NCBI GenBank assembly: GCA_020848735.1 | Contig: JADLHO010000189.1 | Location: 1 to 62,447, forward strand | Source of the DNA: Planctomycetota bacterium | Lineage (GTDB): Bacteria; Planctomycetota; UBA1135; UBA2386 | Reading direction: 5' to 3' | DNA: 62,447 nt | Part shown: positions 1 through 9,932 of the stretch, in pieces | Layout of the letters: each line of letters begins with the position of its first letter | Position numbering within the stretch: position 1 is the stretch's first letter | Program-made: the position numbers and the translations under genes | The notes under the pieces: model-generated | What the model was told of the DNA's origin: nothing | The model's input: the letters and a program-made list of their open reading frames with translations, nothing else | Databases searched by the model: none

Positions 1-1193
1 AGCGTGTTGTCGCCGAGCATGAAGTAGTGACCGGCGGGGACCTCGATCACGTCGTTGGCGACGTGCCCCGAGATGAGGGTCGGCACGTAGTGGAGGTCGC
101 GCTCGACGACGAGCTCGGAGAAGCGGACCTCCTCGCCGCCGCGCACCGAGACGCGCAGCGAGGAGCGGCCGGGGACCGCGGCGGCGGGCAGCAGCCGTGC
201 GAGGGTCTTGAACCCGCTGCAGTCGAGCTCGGCCTTGCGCACTCCGTCGACCTCGACGAGACAGCGGTCGTCGACGTGGGCGAAGCGCAGATGGGTCGAC
301 GAGCCGGCGCCGAGCGTCAGCGGGAAGGGCGGGGAGGCCGCGGCTTCCTTGCCGTCGCGCTCGACCACGAGGCGAGCCTGTCCGGCCTCGACCGAGAACG
401 AGAACTGGAGCGGCACGCCGCCGGGCGGCGCGATCGAGACCGCCGCCTGCAGCTCGAGGATCTCGGTCTTCGGTGCGACCGTGAACCCGACGCGGACGTC
501 CTGCACGTTCTCGTGCTGGAGGTCGTTCGAGAACCCTTCACCCGGATTGGCCTCTCCCGCCTCGATCATCGCGCGAGCGATCCAGTCGGGATAACCGTCG
601 TGGACGAAGTTGCTGATCCCGCCGCGCGACGAGTCGCTGTAGATGATCGACGCGCGGCGATCGCCGCGGGGCTTCACGGTCAGGCTGCGGGCCTCGCCCT
701 CGGTCCAGTCGCCGCCCGAGGACTGGAAGGCGGCACCGAGCGTGCCTTCGTTGTGCAGGTCGGCGCGCGCCGGGAAGAGCTGCTTCCAATGCTCCTCCTG
801 AACACCGGTCGGCCGCGGCAGCGGCGTGAGATGGTCGGGATTCGACGGATCGCTGCCGGTCAGGAGATAGAGGTTGCCGCCCCGGATGCAGAGCTTCTCG
901 CCCGGCAGACCCGCGATGCGCTTCACGTAGCTCTGCTGCACGCGGATCGGGTAGCGGAAGACGGCGATGTCCCAACGGTCCGGCTCGAAGAACAGGTAGC
1001 GCGACTTGTCGACGAGGATGCGATCGAAAACGCCGGCGCTCTTGCTCCCCATCATCGTCGGCTGCATCGACGAGGTCGGGATCTGGTAGGCCTCGATGGC
1101 GAAGTACTTCATGAGCACCGCCATGAGGATCGCGATGGCGAAGGCGTCGATCTGCTCGCGCACCTTGCCCTTCTTCTTCCTGGGGTCCGCCAT
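1..1193 (-). CDS. lepB: Signal peptidase I (3' end cut by window edge) with a large inserted domain
   Basis: Membrane-bound Ser/Lys protease that removes signal peptides from exported proteins. An N-terminal membrane segment (about residues 16-34) is followed by the catalytic serine box TSSMQPT (Ser42) and the lysine box YVKRIAGLPGE (Lys91). Box E, GHYFMLGDN, appears only at residues 388-396, at the window edge, so the C-terminus is missing. About 290 residues separate the Lys box from box E, against roughly 125 in E. coli LepB. The insert (about 115-370) alternates hydrophobic and polar residues like a beta-sandwich. ATG at 1193 follows lepA (end 1261) by 67 nt, so it probably belongs to the rph-rdgB-lepA operon. 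Confidence 0.93.
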   Translation of the reverse strand, partial: MADPRKKKGKVREQIDAFAIAILMAVLMKYFAIEAYQIPTSSMQPTMMGSKSAGVFDRILVDKSRYLFFEPDRWDIAVFRYPIRVQQSYVKRIAGLPGEKLCIRGGNLYLLTGSDPSNPDHLTPLPRPTGVQEEHWKQLFPARADLHNEGTLGAAFQSSGGDWTEGEARSLTVKPRGDRRASIIYSDSSRGGISNFVHDGYPDWIARAMIEAGEANPGEGFSNDLQHENVQDVRVGFTVAPKTEILELQAAVSIAPPGGVPLQFSFSVEAGQARLVVERDGKEAAASPPFPLTLGAGSSTHLRFAHVDDRCLVEVDGVRKAELDCSGFKTLARLLPAAAVPGRSSLRVSVRGGEEVRFSELVVERDLHYVPTLISGHVANDVIEVPAGHYFMLGDNT

Positions 1194-1260
1194 GTCCGCG
1201 TCGTCGTCTGGTCGAGAGGGGAGTCTGGTCCGGAGGGGAACGAGGAGGCTGCTCTCGGAG

Positions 1261-3071
<1,811 letters not shown>

Positions 3072-3075
<4 letters not shown>

Positions 3076-3713
3076 GGCGTCGGTGCGAGCGGGTGGCTCG
3101 AGAGGTGCGTCAGGAGTCGACGCAAGGCGCGCCCCCGGTGGCTGATGCGGTCCTTGGCGACGGCGTCGAGCTCCGCGAAGGACGACAGATTGCGGTGCGC
3201 CGGCGGCTCCGACCAGGCTGGCTGGTCCAGCGGGGCGAAGGCCGGATCGTAGCCGAAGCCCGAGCTGCCGCGCGGCTGCTCGAGGATGAGTCCCTCGCAG
3301 CGATCTTCGAAGCGCGCGATCACGCTGCCGTCGGGCGCTGCGAGGCAGAGGCTGCACACGAAGCGTGCCCGACGGTCGGCGCGTCCGGCCATCGCCGCGA
3401 GCAGCTTCGCGATCCGATCGGCATCGCTCGCAGATTCGCCGGCCCAGCGCGCGGAACGGACCCCGGGCTCGCCGCCCAGTGCGTCGACGCAGAGCCCCGA
3501 ATCGTCGCCGAGCGCGTAGCCGCGGACGGCGCGGGCGAGGGTCGTGGCCTTCACCTCGGCGTTGCCGGCGAAGTCCGGTCGATCCTCGATCAGCTCGATG
3601 CCGGGAGGGGCTTCGTCGAGCGTGCGGATGCGGTAGCCGAGCGGCGCGAGCAGACGCTCCAGCTCCGCGCGCTTCTTGCGGTTGCCCGAGGCGATCCACA
3701 ACTCGGCGGTCAT
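3072..3713 (-). CDS. rdgB: XTP/dITP diphosphatase (RdgB/HAM1 family)
   Basis: Cytosolic house-cleaning enzyme that hydrolyses non-canonical purine NTPs (ITP, dITP, XTP) to monophosphate and pyrophosphate. The 213-aa product has the family N-terminus ASGNRKKRAEL, the metal/substrate stretch GDDSGLCVDALGG, the GFGYDPAF motif and a C-terminal SHRGRALR. ATG at 3713 overlaps the RNase PH stop (ATGA), and its stop overlaps the lepA GTG. Pairing rph with rdgB is a common bacterial arrangement, which supports both calls. Confidence 0.96.
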
Positions 3714-4429
3714 CGCGGTTCCAGCAGCAGCGCCTGCTGTGCGGAGATCCTGGCGCACGCGGTCTCCGCGAGGGCGAGCATGCTGCGCAGCTCGTCGTCC
3801 GTGAACGCGCGCTTCTCCGCCGTGCCTTGCACTTCGACGAGCCGGCCATCGGCGAGGCGCACGACGTTGAGGTCGACGTCGGCCGCGGCGTCCTCCTGGA
3901 ACGCGAGATCGACGAGCAACTCGCCGCGGACGATCCCGACGGACGTCGCGGCGACGAGGCTGTGCATCGGCCAGGTCCGCACACGGCCGCTCGCCTGCAG
4001 CGACTTCAGGGCGTCGTGGATCGCGAGGCAGGCGCCGTTGATCGCCGTCGTGCGCGTCCCGCCGTCGGCCTCGAGCACGTCGCAGTCCACCCAGAGCGTG
4101 ACCTCGGGGAGGAGCCGCAGGTCGATCACGCTGCGGAGCGCGCGGCCGATCATCCGCTGGATCTCGAGGCTGCGGGCATCGACGCGACCGGCGCGGCCGT
4201 CGCGGAGCTTCCGTTGGCGCGTCGCGCCCGGGAGCATCGAGTACTCGGCGCTCAGCCAGGCCTTGCCGCCGCCCGCCATCCACTGCGGCACGCTCTCCTG
4301 GATCGAGACCGTGCAGAGGATCTTGGTCCGTCCGCAGGTGACGAGCACCGAGCCCGCGGCCTGGGCCGTGAACGCGCGCTCGAACTGGAGGGGGCGCGTC
4401 GCGTCGTTCGCTCGATCGGTGCGGGCCAA
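3710..4429 (-). CDS. rph: Ribonuclease PH
   Basis: Phosphate-dependent 3'-5' exoribonuclease that trims tRNA 3' ends; 239 aa, the normal size. Diagnostic stretches are GSVLVTCGRTKILCT, AEYSMLPGAT, EIQRMIGRALR, DCDVLEADGGTRT and the acidic active-site region around DLAFQEDAAADVDLNVV. The start is a TTG at 4429; no in-frame ATG or GTG lies close upstream, and this start puts the family RxxN..RP motif at the usual distance from the N-terminus. It is the first gene of the rph-rdgB-lepA run, 103 nt downstream of the kinase-like gene. Confidence 0.95.
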   Translation of the reverse strand: MARTDRANDATRPLQFERAFTAQAAGSVLVTCGRTKILCTVSIQESVPQWMAGGGKAWLSAEYSMLPGATRQRKLRDGRAGRVDARSLEIQRMIGRALRSVIDLRLLPEVTLWVDCDVLEADGGTRTTAINGACLAIHDALKSLQASGRVRTWPMHSLVAATSVGIVRGELLVDLAFQEDAAADVDLNVVRLADGRLVEVQGTAEKRAFTDDELRSMLALAETACARISAQQALLLEPR

Positions 4430-4532
4430 GTCGGTCTTCGCTTCGCGGGTGCGGATCAGGGCTGCGGCGGGCGTCGCCGCGATCCGAGGGGCGGGCAGGA
4501 TACCCAGGACGCGGGGGTCCGGACCAACCCGA

Positions 4533-5897
4533 TCAGCGCGCCGCGTCGTCGCCCGGCGTCGCGGCGCCGAGCAACTCGCGGAGGGCGCGGCGCAGTTCGT
4601 CGATCCCGAACGGCTTCCGCAGCGCGTGCAGCACCGTCGACGAGGGCAGCACGCCCTCGCGGAGGGCGCGTGCGGAACCGAGCACGAGGATGCGGATGTC
4701 CGCGATCCGCTCGGCGGCCAGGCGCGCGACGGCTTCGAGCCCTTCGACGCGCGAGTCCTCCGCGAGGATCGCGACCTCGAAGCGCTCGGGAGTCGCCTCG
4801 ATCAGCGACCGCGCCGCGGCGCCGTCGACACAGGACACGATCTTGCGCCCCGTCGGCCGGAGCTCGTGCGCGAGCATCTCGCGGACCTGGGGGTCGCCCT
4901 CGAGGATGAGCACGCCGCCCCAATGATGCGGGGTCGTCGGGATGGACGTCGCGCCGGATGCCGCGGCGTCGGTGGCGGGGCGGTCGCTCTCGATCACGAC
5001 ATCGCCGTCGAGCTCGGCGCCGAGCCAGACCGGCAGACTGACGAAGCACGAGAGCGAGAGCCCCTCGACCTCGTCGAACGCGAGCCGGCCCGCCATCGCC
5101 TCGATGAGGTTGCGCGCGGCCACGTAGCCGAGGTTGATCGTCCGGATCGAGGCCTCGCTCGGTGCCGGATCGACCACGCCCTCGGCGAGCTCGTCGGCCT
5201 CGACGGAGAGCTCGATCTCGACGCGCGTCGCGGCGTCCTCGCGCAACTCGGCGCGCGCGCGCAGGGACACCCGCGTCGCGCGCCGCTCGATCCGCATCAG
5301 CGTCTCCGTGAGGAAGACGATCGCGTTGCGGAGGGCGTGGCGGTCGGCGAGCACCGTCGGCAGGAACTCGGCGGCCTCGATCTCCACGCGGAGGCGCGCG
5401 CCGAACGCATCGATCTCCTGTGCGACCTCGCGGAGCACCGTGCGGACGTCGACGCGCTCCGGCACGAGGTCGTCGACGCGGGCGAAACAGAGGAACTTCT
5501 CGCTGAAGGTCCGGAGGCGCCGCAGGCTGCTACGCAGGCTCTCGACCGACGCGCGGTTCTGGCCGGCGGCGCGCACCGCGTCGCGTCCGCCGTTGCCGCA
5601 GGCCTCGACGAGGAACAGGGCGTGGCCCTCGATCGCGGTCGCGAGACTCGCGATCTCGCTGCCGAGTCCCGAGGCCAGTCCGTCGAGGTCACGCACGGTC
5701 TCGTCGAGGATCCGTCGCGCGAGGGCCAGCTCCGCACGCTCCTCGTCGGTGAGCGGCGCGGGTACCGCCTCGGGAGGCGCGGCCGATGGGGTCGCTGGCG
5801 CAGCGACGGGTACCGGTGTCCGCCGCGTTCGCGCGAAGAGGAGCATCGCCGCGAGAGCTACGGCGACACCGGCGATGAACCAGAGGAGCTGCGGCAT
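4533..5897 (-). CDS. Degenerate membrane hybrid histidine kinase-like protein with pseudo-receiver
   Basis: 454 aa: one N-terminal membrane helix (about 4-22), a Pro/Ala linker, a helical dimerisation-like region (about 50-145), an ATPase-like region (about 180-292) and a receiver-like domain (about 327-445). Key residues look lost. The H-box position reads ASGLGSEIASL (about 76-85) with no histidine, the N-box region NAIVFLTETL lacks the expected asparagines, and the receiver beta-3 end reads FEVAILAED with Ala at the phospho-acceptor position. The receiver Lys (LRKPF, about 428) remains. ATG at 5897 has GGGAGG about 8 nt upstream. A role as a phosphorylation-independent scaffold or sensor is inference. 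Confidence 0.75.
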   Translation of the reverse strand: MPQLLWFIAGVAVALAAMLLFARTRRTPVPVAAPATPSAAPPEAVPAPLTDEERAELALARRILDETVRDLDGLASGLGSEIASLATAIEGHALFLVEACGNGGRDAVRAAGQNRASVESLRSSLRRLRTFSEKFLCFARVDDLVPERVDVRTVLREVAQEIDAFGARLRVEIEAAEFLPTVLADRHALRNAIVFLTETLMRIERRATRVSLRARAELREDAATRVEIELSVEADELAEGVVDPAPSEASIRTINLGYVAARNLIEAMAGRLAFDEVEGLSLSCFVSLPVWLGAELDGDVVIESDRPATDAAASGATSIPTTPHHWGGVLILEGDPQVREMLAHELRPTGRKIVSCVDGAAARSLIEATPERFEVAILAEDSRVEGLEAVARLAAERIADIRILVLGSARALREGVLPSSTVLHALRKPFGIDELRRALRELLGAATPGDDAAR

Positions 5898-5973
5898 GGT
5901 CGAGCCTCCCGGACGAGGCGGGTCTCGCGCACGTCACGAGGGAATCGGGCGACGCCTCGTGCGGAACGCGGAC

Positions 5974-6001
5974 CGAGGAGCGAGGAGCGAGGATCGAGGA
6001 G
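5974..6001. repeat. Four tandem heptamers CGAGGAG
   Basis: Four head-to-tail 7-bp units: CGAGGAG, CGAGGAG, CGAGGAT, CGAGGAG. They lie in the 233-bp gap (5898-6130) upstream of the kinase-like gene. The gap also holds a run of nine G at about 6041-6049 and no gene that I can support. Confidence 0.9.
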
Positions 6002-6130
6002 TAACGAGCGCTGGCGGAGGGACCCGGTGTGGAGCTGAGGGGGGGGGCTGAGTCTCGGTTTTCCGCGCGCCGCTGCAAGCCTCGACTCACGTTGTTCTGC
6101 GCGCAGACGAGCGGTTCGCGCCGCGTTCCT

Positions 6131-7147
6131 TCACCGATCTTTTGACGCGTCGTGAGCGGGGCCCACGGACTCACGCCATGGACGTCCGCCGAGACGGAAC
6201 TCGTGCCGCAGCTCCGCATGACACTGCGCCCCCGGGACCGCGATCAGCGCCTCGCCCACGCGCAGGCGACCGCACGCGCGCACGAGCGTCGCCGCGACGA
6301 AGTGACGCGCATCGTTGCGCACCGCGACGAAGCCCGGCGTGCCGTCGCTCTCGATCGCGTCGACGCGACGACAACCGAGGAAGCGGATGCGCAGCCGGTG
6401 ATCGTCCTGCGTGTTGCGCACGCGGACGATCAGCCGCACGAAGTCCTCGTCCGGTCGTGCGAGGAAGACGAGCGTGCAGGGGAAACCGTCGGCGCGGCGA
6501 CCGAGGCGTCCCGCGAGTTCGAGGCGATGCTGCGTCGGTCCATGGACGAGCAACACGGGGCGGAGGAAGGCCGGCGAGAACAGGCGGGCGCGCTCGGCCG
6601 GGTCCTGAGCGAAGGCGTCGAGATCACCGTGATCGCCGCGATCCTCGAAGCGGATGCAGTCCTCCTCGTGAACGTCGTGCTCGCGATCGACGAACATCAC
6701 CCCGCCCTTGCGCGACCAGCGCACGCGTGCGCCGCGCGAAGCGACGACGATGTCCTTCTTGCGGCGCAGATCGCGATCGACGAAGCGCTGCGCGCCGTCG
6801 TCGGGCGTGAGAGATTCGGGCGGAAGGGACTCGGGTGGGAGGGATTCGGACCCGCCGCAGAGGCTGATGGTCTCCTCGAGCGCGACGAGCACGCCGCGGG
6901 CGACACCGTCCTGCACCGTCCCCGCGAGGAGCTGCGGCGAATCGATCGCCGCGAAGCGGGCGCGCGCCGCGGGCGTCCCGCGGGTCGCGAGCGCACGGCG
7001 AGCCCGCCACAGGAGGAGCGCCAGGTCGACCCGCGCGTCGCCGGGCACGTGGTCCGCGCGGGCTTCGCACGCGTCCGTCGCGCTGGGCATCGCGGTTCGC
7101 TGGGCGAGGGTCGCGATCAGGCGGTCTGGATGCGCGGGGTTCGACAT
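6131..7147 (-). CDS. Stand-alone GH38-type C-terminal beta-sandwich protein (no catalytic domain)
   Basis: 338 aa. The C-terminal two thirds carries stretches like the non-catalytic part of GH38 alpha-mannosidases: IRFEDRGDHGDLDAF (compare the family FEDxGDxGDxY), VRNTQDDHRLRIRF (family N-DHRLR) and VPGAQCHAELRHEF (family TPxAQCxG). The N-terminal barrel with the catalytic Asp is absent, and the protein starts normally with MSNPAHPDRL, so it is either a free-standing domain or a decayed enzyme. Residues around 100-115 contain a threefold ESLPP repeat, written by three 15-bp DNA units near 6805-6850. It is divergent from the gene at 7287, with 139 bp between them. Confidence 0.6.
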   Translation of the reverse strand: MSNPAHPDRLIATLAQRTAMPSATDACEARADHVPGDARVDLALLLWRARRALATRGTPAARARFAAIDSPQLLAGTVQDGVARGVLVALEETISLCGGSESLPPESLPPESLTPDDGAQRFVDRDLRRKKDIVVASRGARVRWSRKGGVMFVDREHDVHEEDCIRFEDRGDHGDLDAFAQDPAERARLFSPAFLRPVLLVHGPTQHRLELAGRLGRRADGFPCTLVFLARPDEDFVRLIVRVRNTQDDHRLRIRFLGCRRVDAIESDGTPGFVAVRNDARHFVAATLVRACGRLRVGEALIAVPGAQCHAELRHEFRLGGRPWRESVGPAHDASKDR

Positions 7148-7286
7148 GCGGGGCGGGGATTCTGGCACGGCGTCCGACGGCCCGGAACGACGCAGGATCC
7201 GGAACGAGCGGCGGCACCGCGTCGCGACCTCGTCTCGAGCCGCAGGGCCGACTAAGTTCCCTCGCGCGCAGGTCCCTGCCGTCGTC

Positions 7287-8276
7287 ATGCACCGCGTCCT
7301 CCGTCGACCGGATCTCTCCCTGTGGTCGGGTGCCATCCAGGCGCCCTACTTCTACGAGAGTCCCACCGGCGGCGACGACCACGCCCTGCTCGTGACCTGG
7401 CGCGGGGCACGGCCGCGCGGCTGGTCGCCGGAGTCCTTCGCGCGCCTCGCGACGGCCAATGGCGCCCGCGCGATCGTCCTCGCCGGCGAGGACGCGGCGC
7501 ACCTCGTGCCGATCTTCGAGTGGGCGCACGCCGCCCGTTACCCGAACCTCGAGGTGCCTCCCGGCAAGGACCTCACCGTGCGCGCCTTCGACGTCGCCGG
7601 CGATGCGGCGACCGATCTCGCCGCGCTGGTCTGCTTCGCGCGCGAGGTCCGGATCGACGACGCGCGCCCAAAGCGCTTCGTCATCCTCCATCTCGGCGAG
7701 GATCAGAATCACCTGGCCTCGCTCGAGTCGATGGCGGGCGCGCTCTTCGCCGGCGACGAGCAGGGGCTCGCCACGGTCCTCGCCGAAGCCGCGCGGGGTG
7801 CGTCGACACCGACGGGGCAGCGGCGGCGTGTCCACGACCACGCGCTCTGGTTCGAGACCGCGCTCTGGGACTTCGCGGGGACGGTGCGGGATGAACACGG
7901 CGTCGAGACGGCGACCCGCGGCCGGATCGAGGTCGAGCTGAGCGACTCGGTCTGGAACGTCGACGAGGTGCTCGGCTTCGGTCGGCTGCGCATCCGCGGA
8001 CCGGCGCCGCGCGAGCAGGGGCTCGCGGCGTCGTGGCGCGCGGAGAGCGATGCCTTCGGTGCGCTGCACGGCCACTGGGCCGTGGTGGGCGAGTCGGTGC
8101 TCGGCGGTTTCGTGGCGGCGGGGCGGCCCGACGGCGAGACGGCCCTGTTCGGCAGCTTCGCCGCCCGCCGTCTCGCTCCGGTGCATTACGAGCTCAGCGG
8201 CGCGGTCGTCGAGGGCGTGAAGCTGCGGGCCACCTGGCGTGGCGAACTGAGGCGCGCGCACGCGCCCGGGTCCTGA
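7287..8276 (+). CDS. Hypothetical protein, 329 aa
   Basis: Not recognised. ATG at 7287 gives a soluble protein with no signal peptide or membrane segment. The first half (about 1-170) has an alpha/beta pattern; after a short basic linker (about 172-180) the second half is rich in short beta-strand-like stretches with many Gly, Trp and Phe, such as VWNVDEVLGFGRLRI and HGHWAVVGESVLGGF, resembling a small barrel. Codon use is strongly GC3-biased as in neighbouring genes. It lies divergently from the GH38-like gene and 109 nt upstream of the sugar kinase. Confidence 0.8.
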   Translation: MHRVLRRPDLSLWSGAIQAPYFYESPTGGDDHALLVTWRGARPRGWSPESFARLATANGARAIVLAGEDAAHLVPIFEWAHAARYPNLEVPPGKDLTVRAFDVAGDAATDLAALVCFAREVRIDDARPKRFVILHLGEDQNHLASLESMAGALFAGDEQGLATVLAEAARGASTPTGQRRRVHDHALWFETALWDFAGTVRDEHGVETATRGRIEVELSDSVWNVDEVLGFGRLRIRGPAPREQGLAASWRAESDAFGALHGHWAVVGESVLGGFVAAGRPDGETALFGSFAARRLAPVHYELSGAVVEGVKLRATWRGELRRAHAPGS

Positions 8277-8385
8277 AGTCCCGACGCGATCGGGGACTGC
8301 GAGACCGTGCGGGGCGAGCGGCGTCGTGGCGTGTTGGGCCGAGTTAGCATTCGACGTCCCTCCGCTCCCCTCCCGAGTCCGCACC

Positions 8386-9534
8386 TTGGCCCATCACTCC
8401 TCGCCCGACGTCGCTCGCGCCGTCGTCGGCGCCTTCGCGATCGACGGCGATCTGCTCGAGATCCGCAGCTTCGATCGCGGTCACATCCACGACACCTTCG
8501 TGTCGACCTGGCGACGCGCCGACGGCGTCGTCCGCCGCTACCTGCACCAGCGGATCAACGACCGGGTGTTCACCGACGTGCCCGCGTTGATGAACAACAT
8601 CGCGAACGTCACCTCGCATCTGGCCACGCGCTATGGCGCGGCGGCGGAAGTCGCACCCATGCGCTCGCTCGAGCTCGTGCCGACGCGCGCGGGAGGCCAT
8701 TACCTCGTCACGGAAGATGCGCCGTGGCGGACCTATGTGTTCGTCGAGGGCACCCGGAGCTTCGACCGCTGCGACTCGCGCGAGCGCGCTCACGAGGCCG
8801 CGCGGGCCTTCGGGCAGTTCCAGGCGGACCTCGCCGGTCTCGACGTGCGGCGCCTGCGCGAGACGATCCCGCGCTTCTTCAGCTCGCCGTATCGGCTGCT
8901 GCAGCTCGAGGACGCCATCGCCGCGGACCTCGTGGGCCGCGTGAAGCACGCGCGCGCCGAGATCTCGTTCGTGCAGATGCGGCGTCAGCTCGTCGACGCC
9001 GTCGAGAGCGCGATGCGCGGCGGCGCCTTCCCGGCGCGGATCGTCCACGGCGATACGAAGCTCAACAATCTGCTCTTCGACGAGCGCTCCGGCCGTGCCG
9101 TCTGCGTGGTCGACCTCGATACCTGCATGCCCGGCTGGTCGCTCTACGACTTCGGCGACCTCGTGCGCTTCACGGCCGCACGCTGCAAAGAAGACGAGCC
9201 GGACCTCGCCCAGGCGGGCATGGACCTCGAACTCTACACGGCGTTGGTCGACGGCTATCTCGAGGGCGCGGGCGCGCTGCTCACGAGCGCCGAAGTCGCG
9301 ATGCTGCCCCTCGCCGCACGCCTCGTGACCCTGACCGTCGGCATGCGCTTCCTCGCCGACCACCTCGCCGGCGACCGCTACTTCAAGGTCGCGCGCGAGA
9401 ACCACAACCTCGACCGCGCCCGCGTCCAGTTCGCCATGGTCAGCGACATGGAGCGACAACTCGGCTCGATGGAGCGCTGGGTGCGCGGCCGTGCGTCGGC
9501 GGGCGGGGTGACGGCGGGGCGCGCGGCGGAGTAG
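8386..9534 (+). CDS. NahK-like N-acetylhexosamine 1-kinase / APH-fold phosphotransferase
   Basis: Phosphotransferase of the aminoglycoside-kinase fold. The pattern closely follows N-acetylhexosamine 1-kinase of bifidobacteria: GHIHDTF near the N-terminus, the catalytic-loop HGDTKLNNLLFD (about 221-232; Asp223), the metal-binding VVDLDTCMPGWSLYDFGD (about 241-258), and a C-terminal GMRFLADHL. Expected reaction: ATP-dependent 1-phosphorylation of a sugar such as GlcNAc or GalNAc; the substrate is not proven. TTG at 8386 fits the NahK N-terminal length. A GTG at 8326 would add 20 residues, but a promoter-like TAGCAT (8345-8350) lies inside that extension. Confidence 0.85.
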   Translation: MAHHSSPDVARAVVGAFAIDGDLLEIRSFDRGHIHDTFVSTWRRADGVVRRYLHQRINDRVFTDVPALMNNIANVTSHLATRYGAAAEVAPMRSLELVPTRAGGHYLVTEDAPWRTYVFVEGTRSFDRCDSRERAHEAARAFGQFQADLAGLDVRRLRETIPRFFSSPYRLLQLEDAIAADLVGRVKHARAEISFVQMRRQLVDAVESAMRGGAFPARIVHGDTKLNNLLFDERSGRAVCVVDLDTCMPGWSLYDFGDLVRFTAARCKEDEPDLAQAGMDLELYTALVDGYLEGAGALLTSAEVAMLPLAARLVTLTVGMRFLADHLAGDRYFKVARENHNLDRARVQFAMVSDMERQLGSMERWVRGRASAGGVTAGRAAE

Positions 9535-9571
9535 CTCCGGGCGCGGGGTACCCCGACCAGCGCGCCCCGGC

Positions 9572-9805
9572 GTGTCCGACGTCACTCGACAGCCTGGTCG
9601 CTTCCCGGGTCTGGTGAAGCCGACCGTGGTCGCTCTCGATGCAGACGCGACGGGCTCGGGCGATGGCCTGGTCCCGTTGCGGCAACTCGACGTTCGCGTC
9701 GGCCCGACCGCGGCGCTCGCCAGAGGGATCACCGAACTGCGGCAGGAGGAGGAGATCTTGCAGGCGATGTTCGACCTGGTGCGGCAACGCGAAATGCTCC
9801 CGTAG
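9572..9805 (+). CDS. Possible small protein, 77 aa (doubtful)
   Basis: An open frame from GTG with codon bias like real genes here and an amphipathic, charged C-terminus (ITELRQEEEILQAMFDLVRQREM). No family is recognised and there is no clear ribosome binding site. The rest of 9535-9932 holds nothing I can support, so this may be a gene remnant. Confidence 0.25.
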   Translation: MSDVTRQPGRFPGLVKPTVVALDADATGSGDGLVPLRQLDVRVGPTAALARGITELRQEEEILQAMFDLVRQREMLP

Positions 9806-9932
9806 CCCCCGGTGGGTCCTGGTGGGGTGGATGAGCAGATTCTCGGCGATAACTCGGCAGGCGCGGATCCGCGAGTCCCACGCGGCTCGGCGAGCGGGAC
9901 CTCCAGGCTCTCGGAGCGTGAGGCGCCCGGGC

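Noticed and set aside
4533..5897. Functional sensor kinase call
   Set aside because: Key His, Asn and Asp positions are missing, so an active kinase is not supported.
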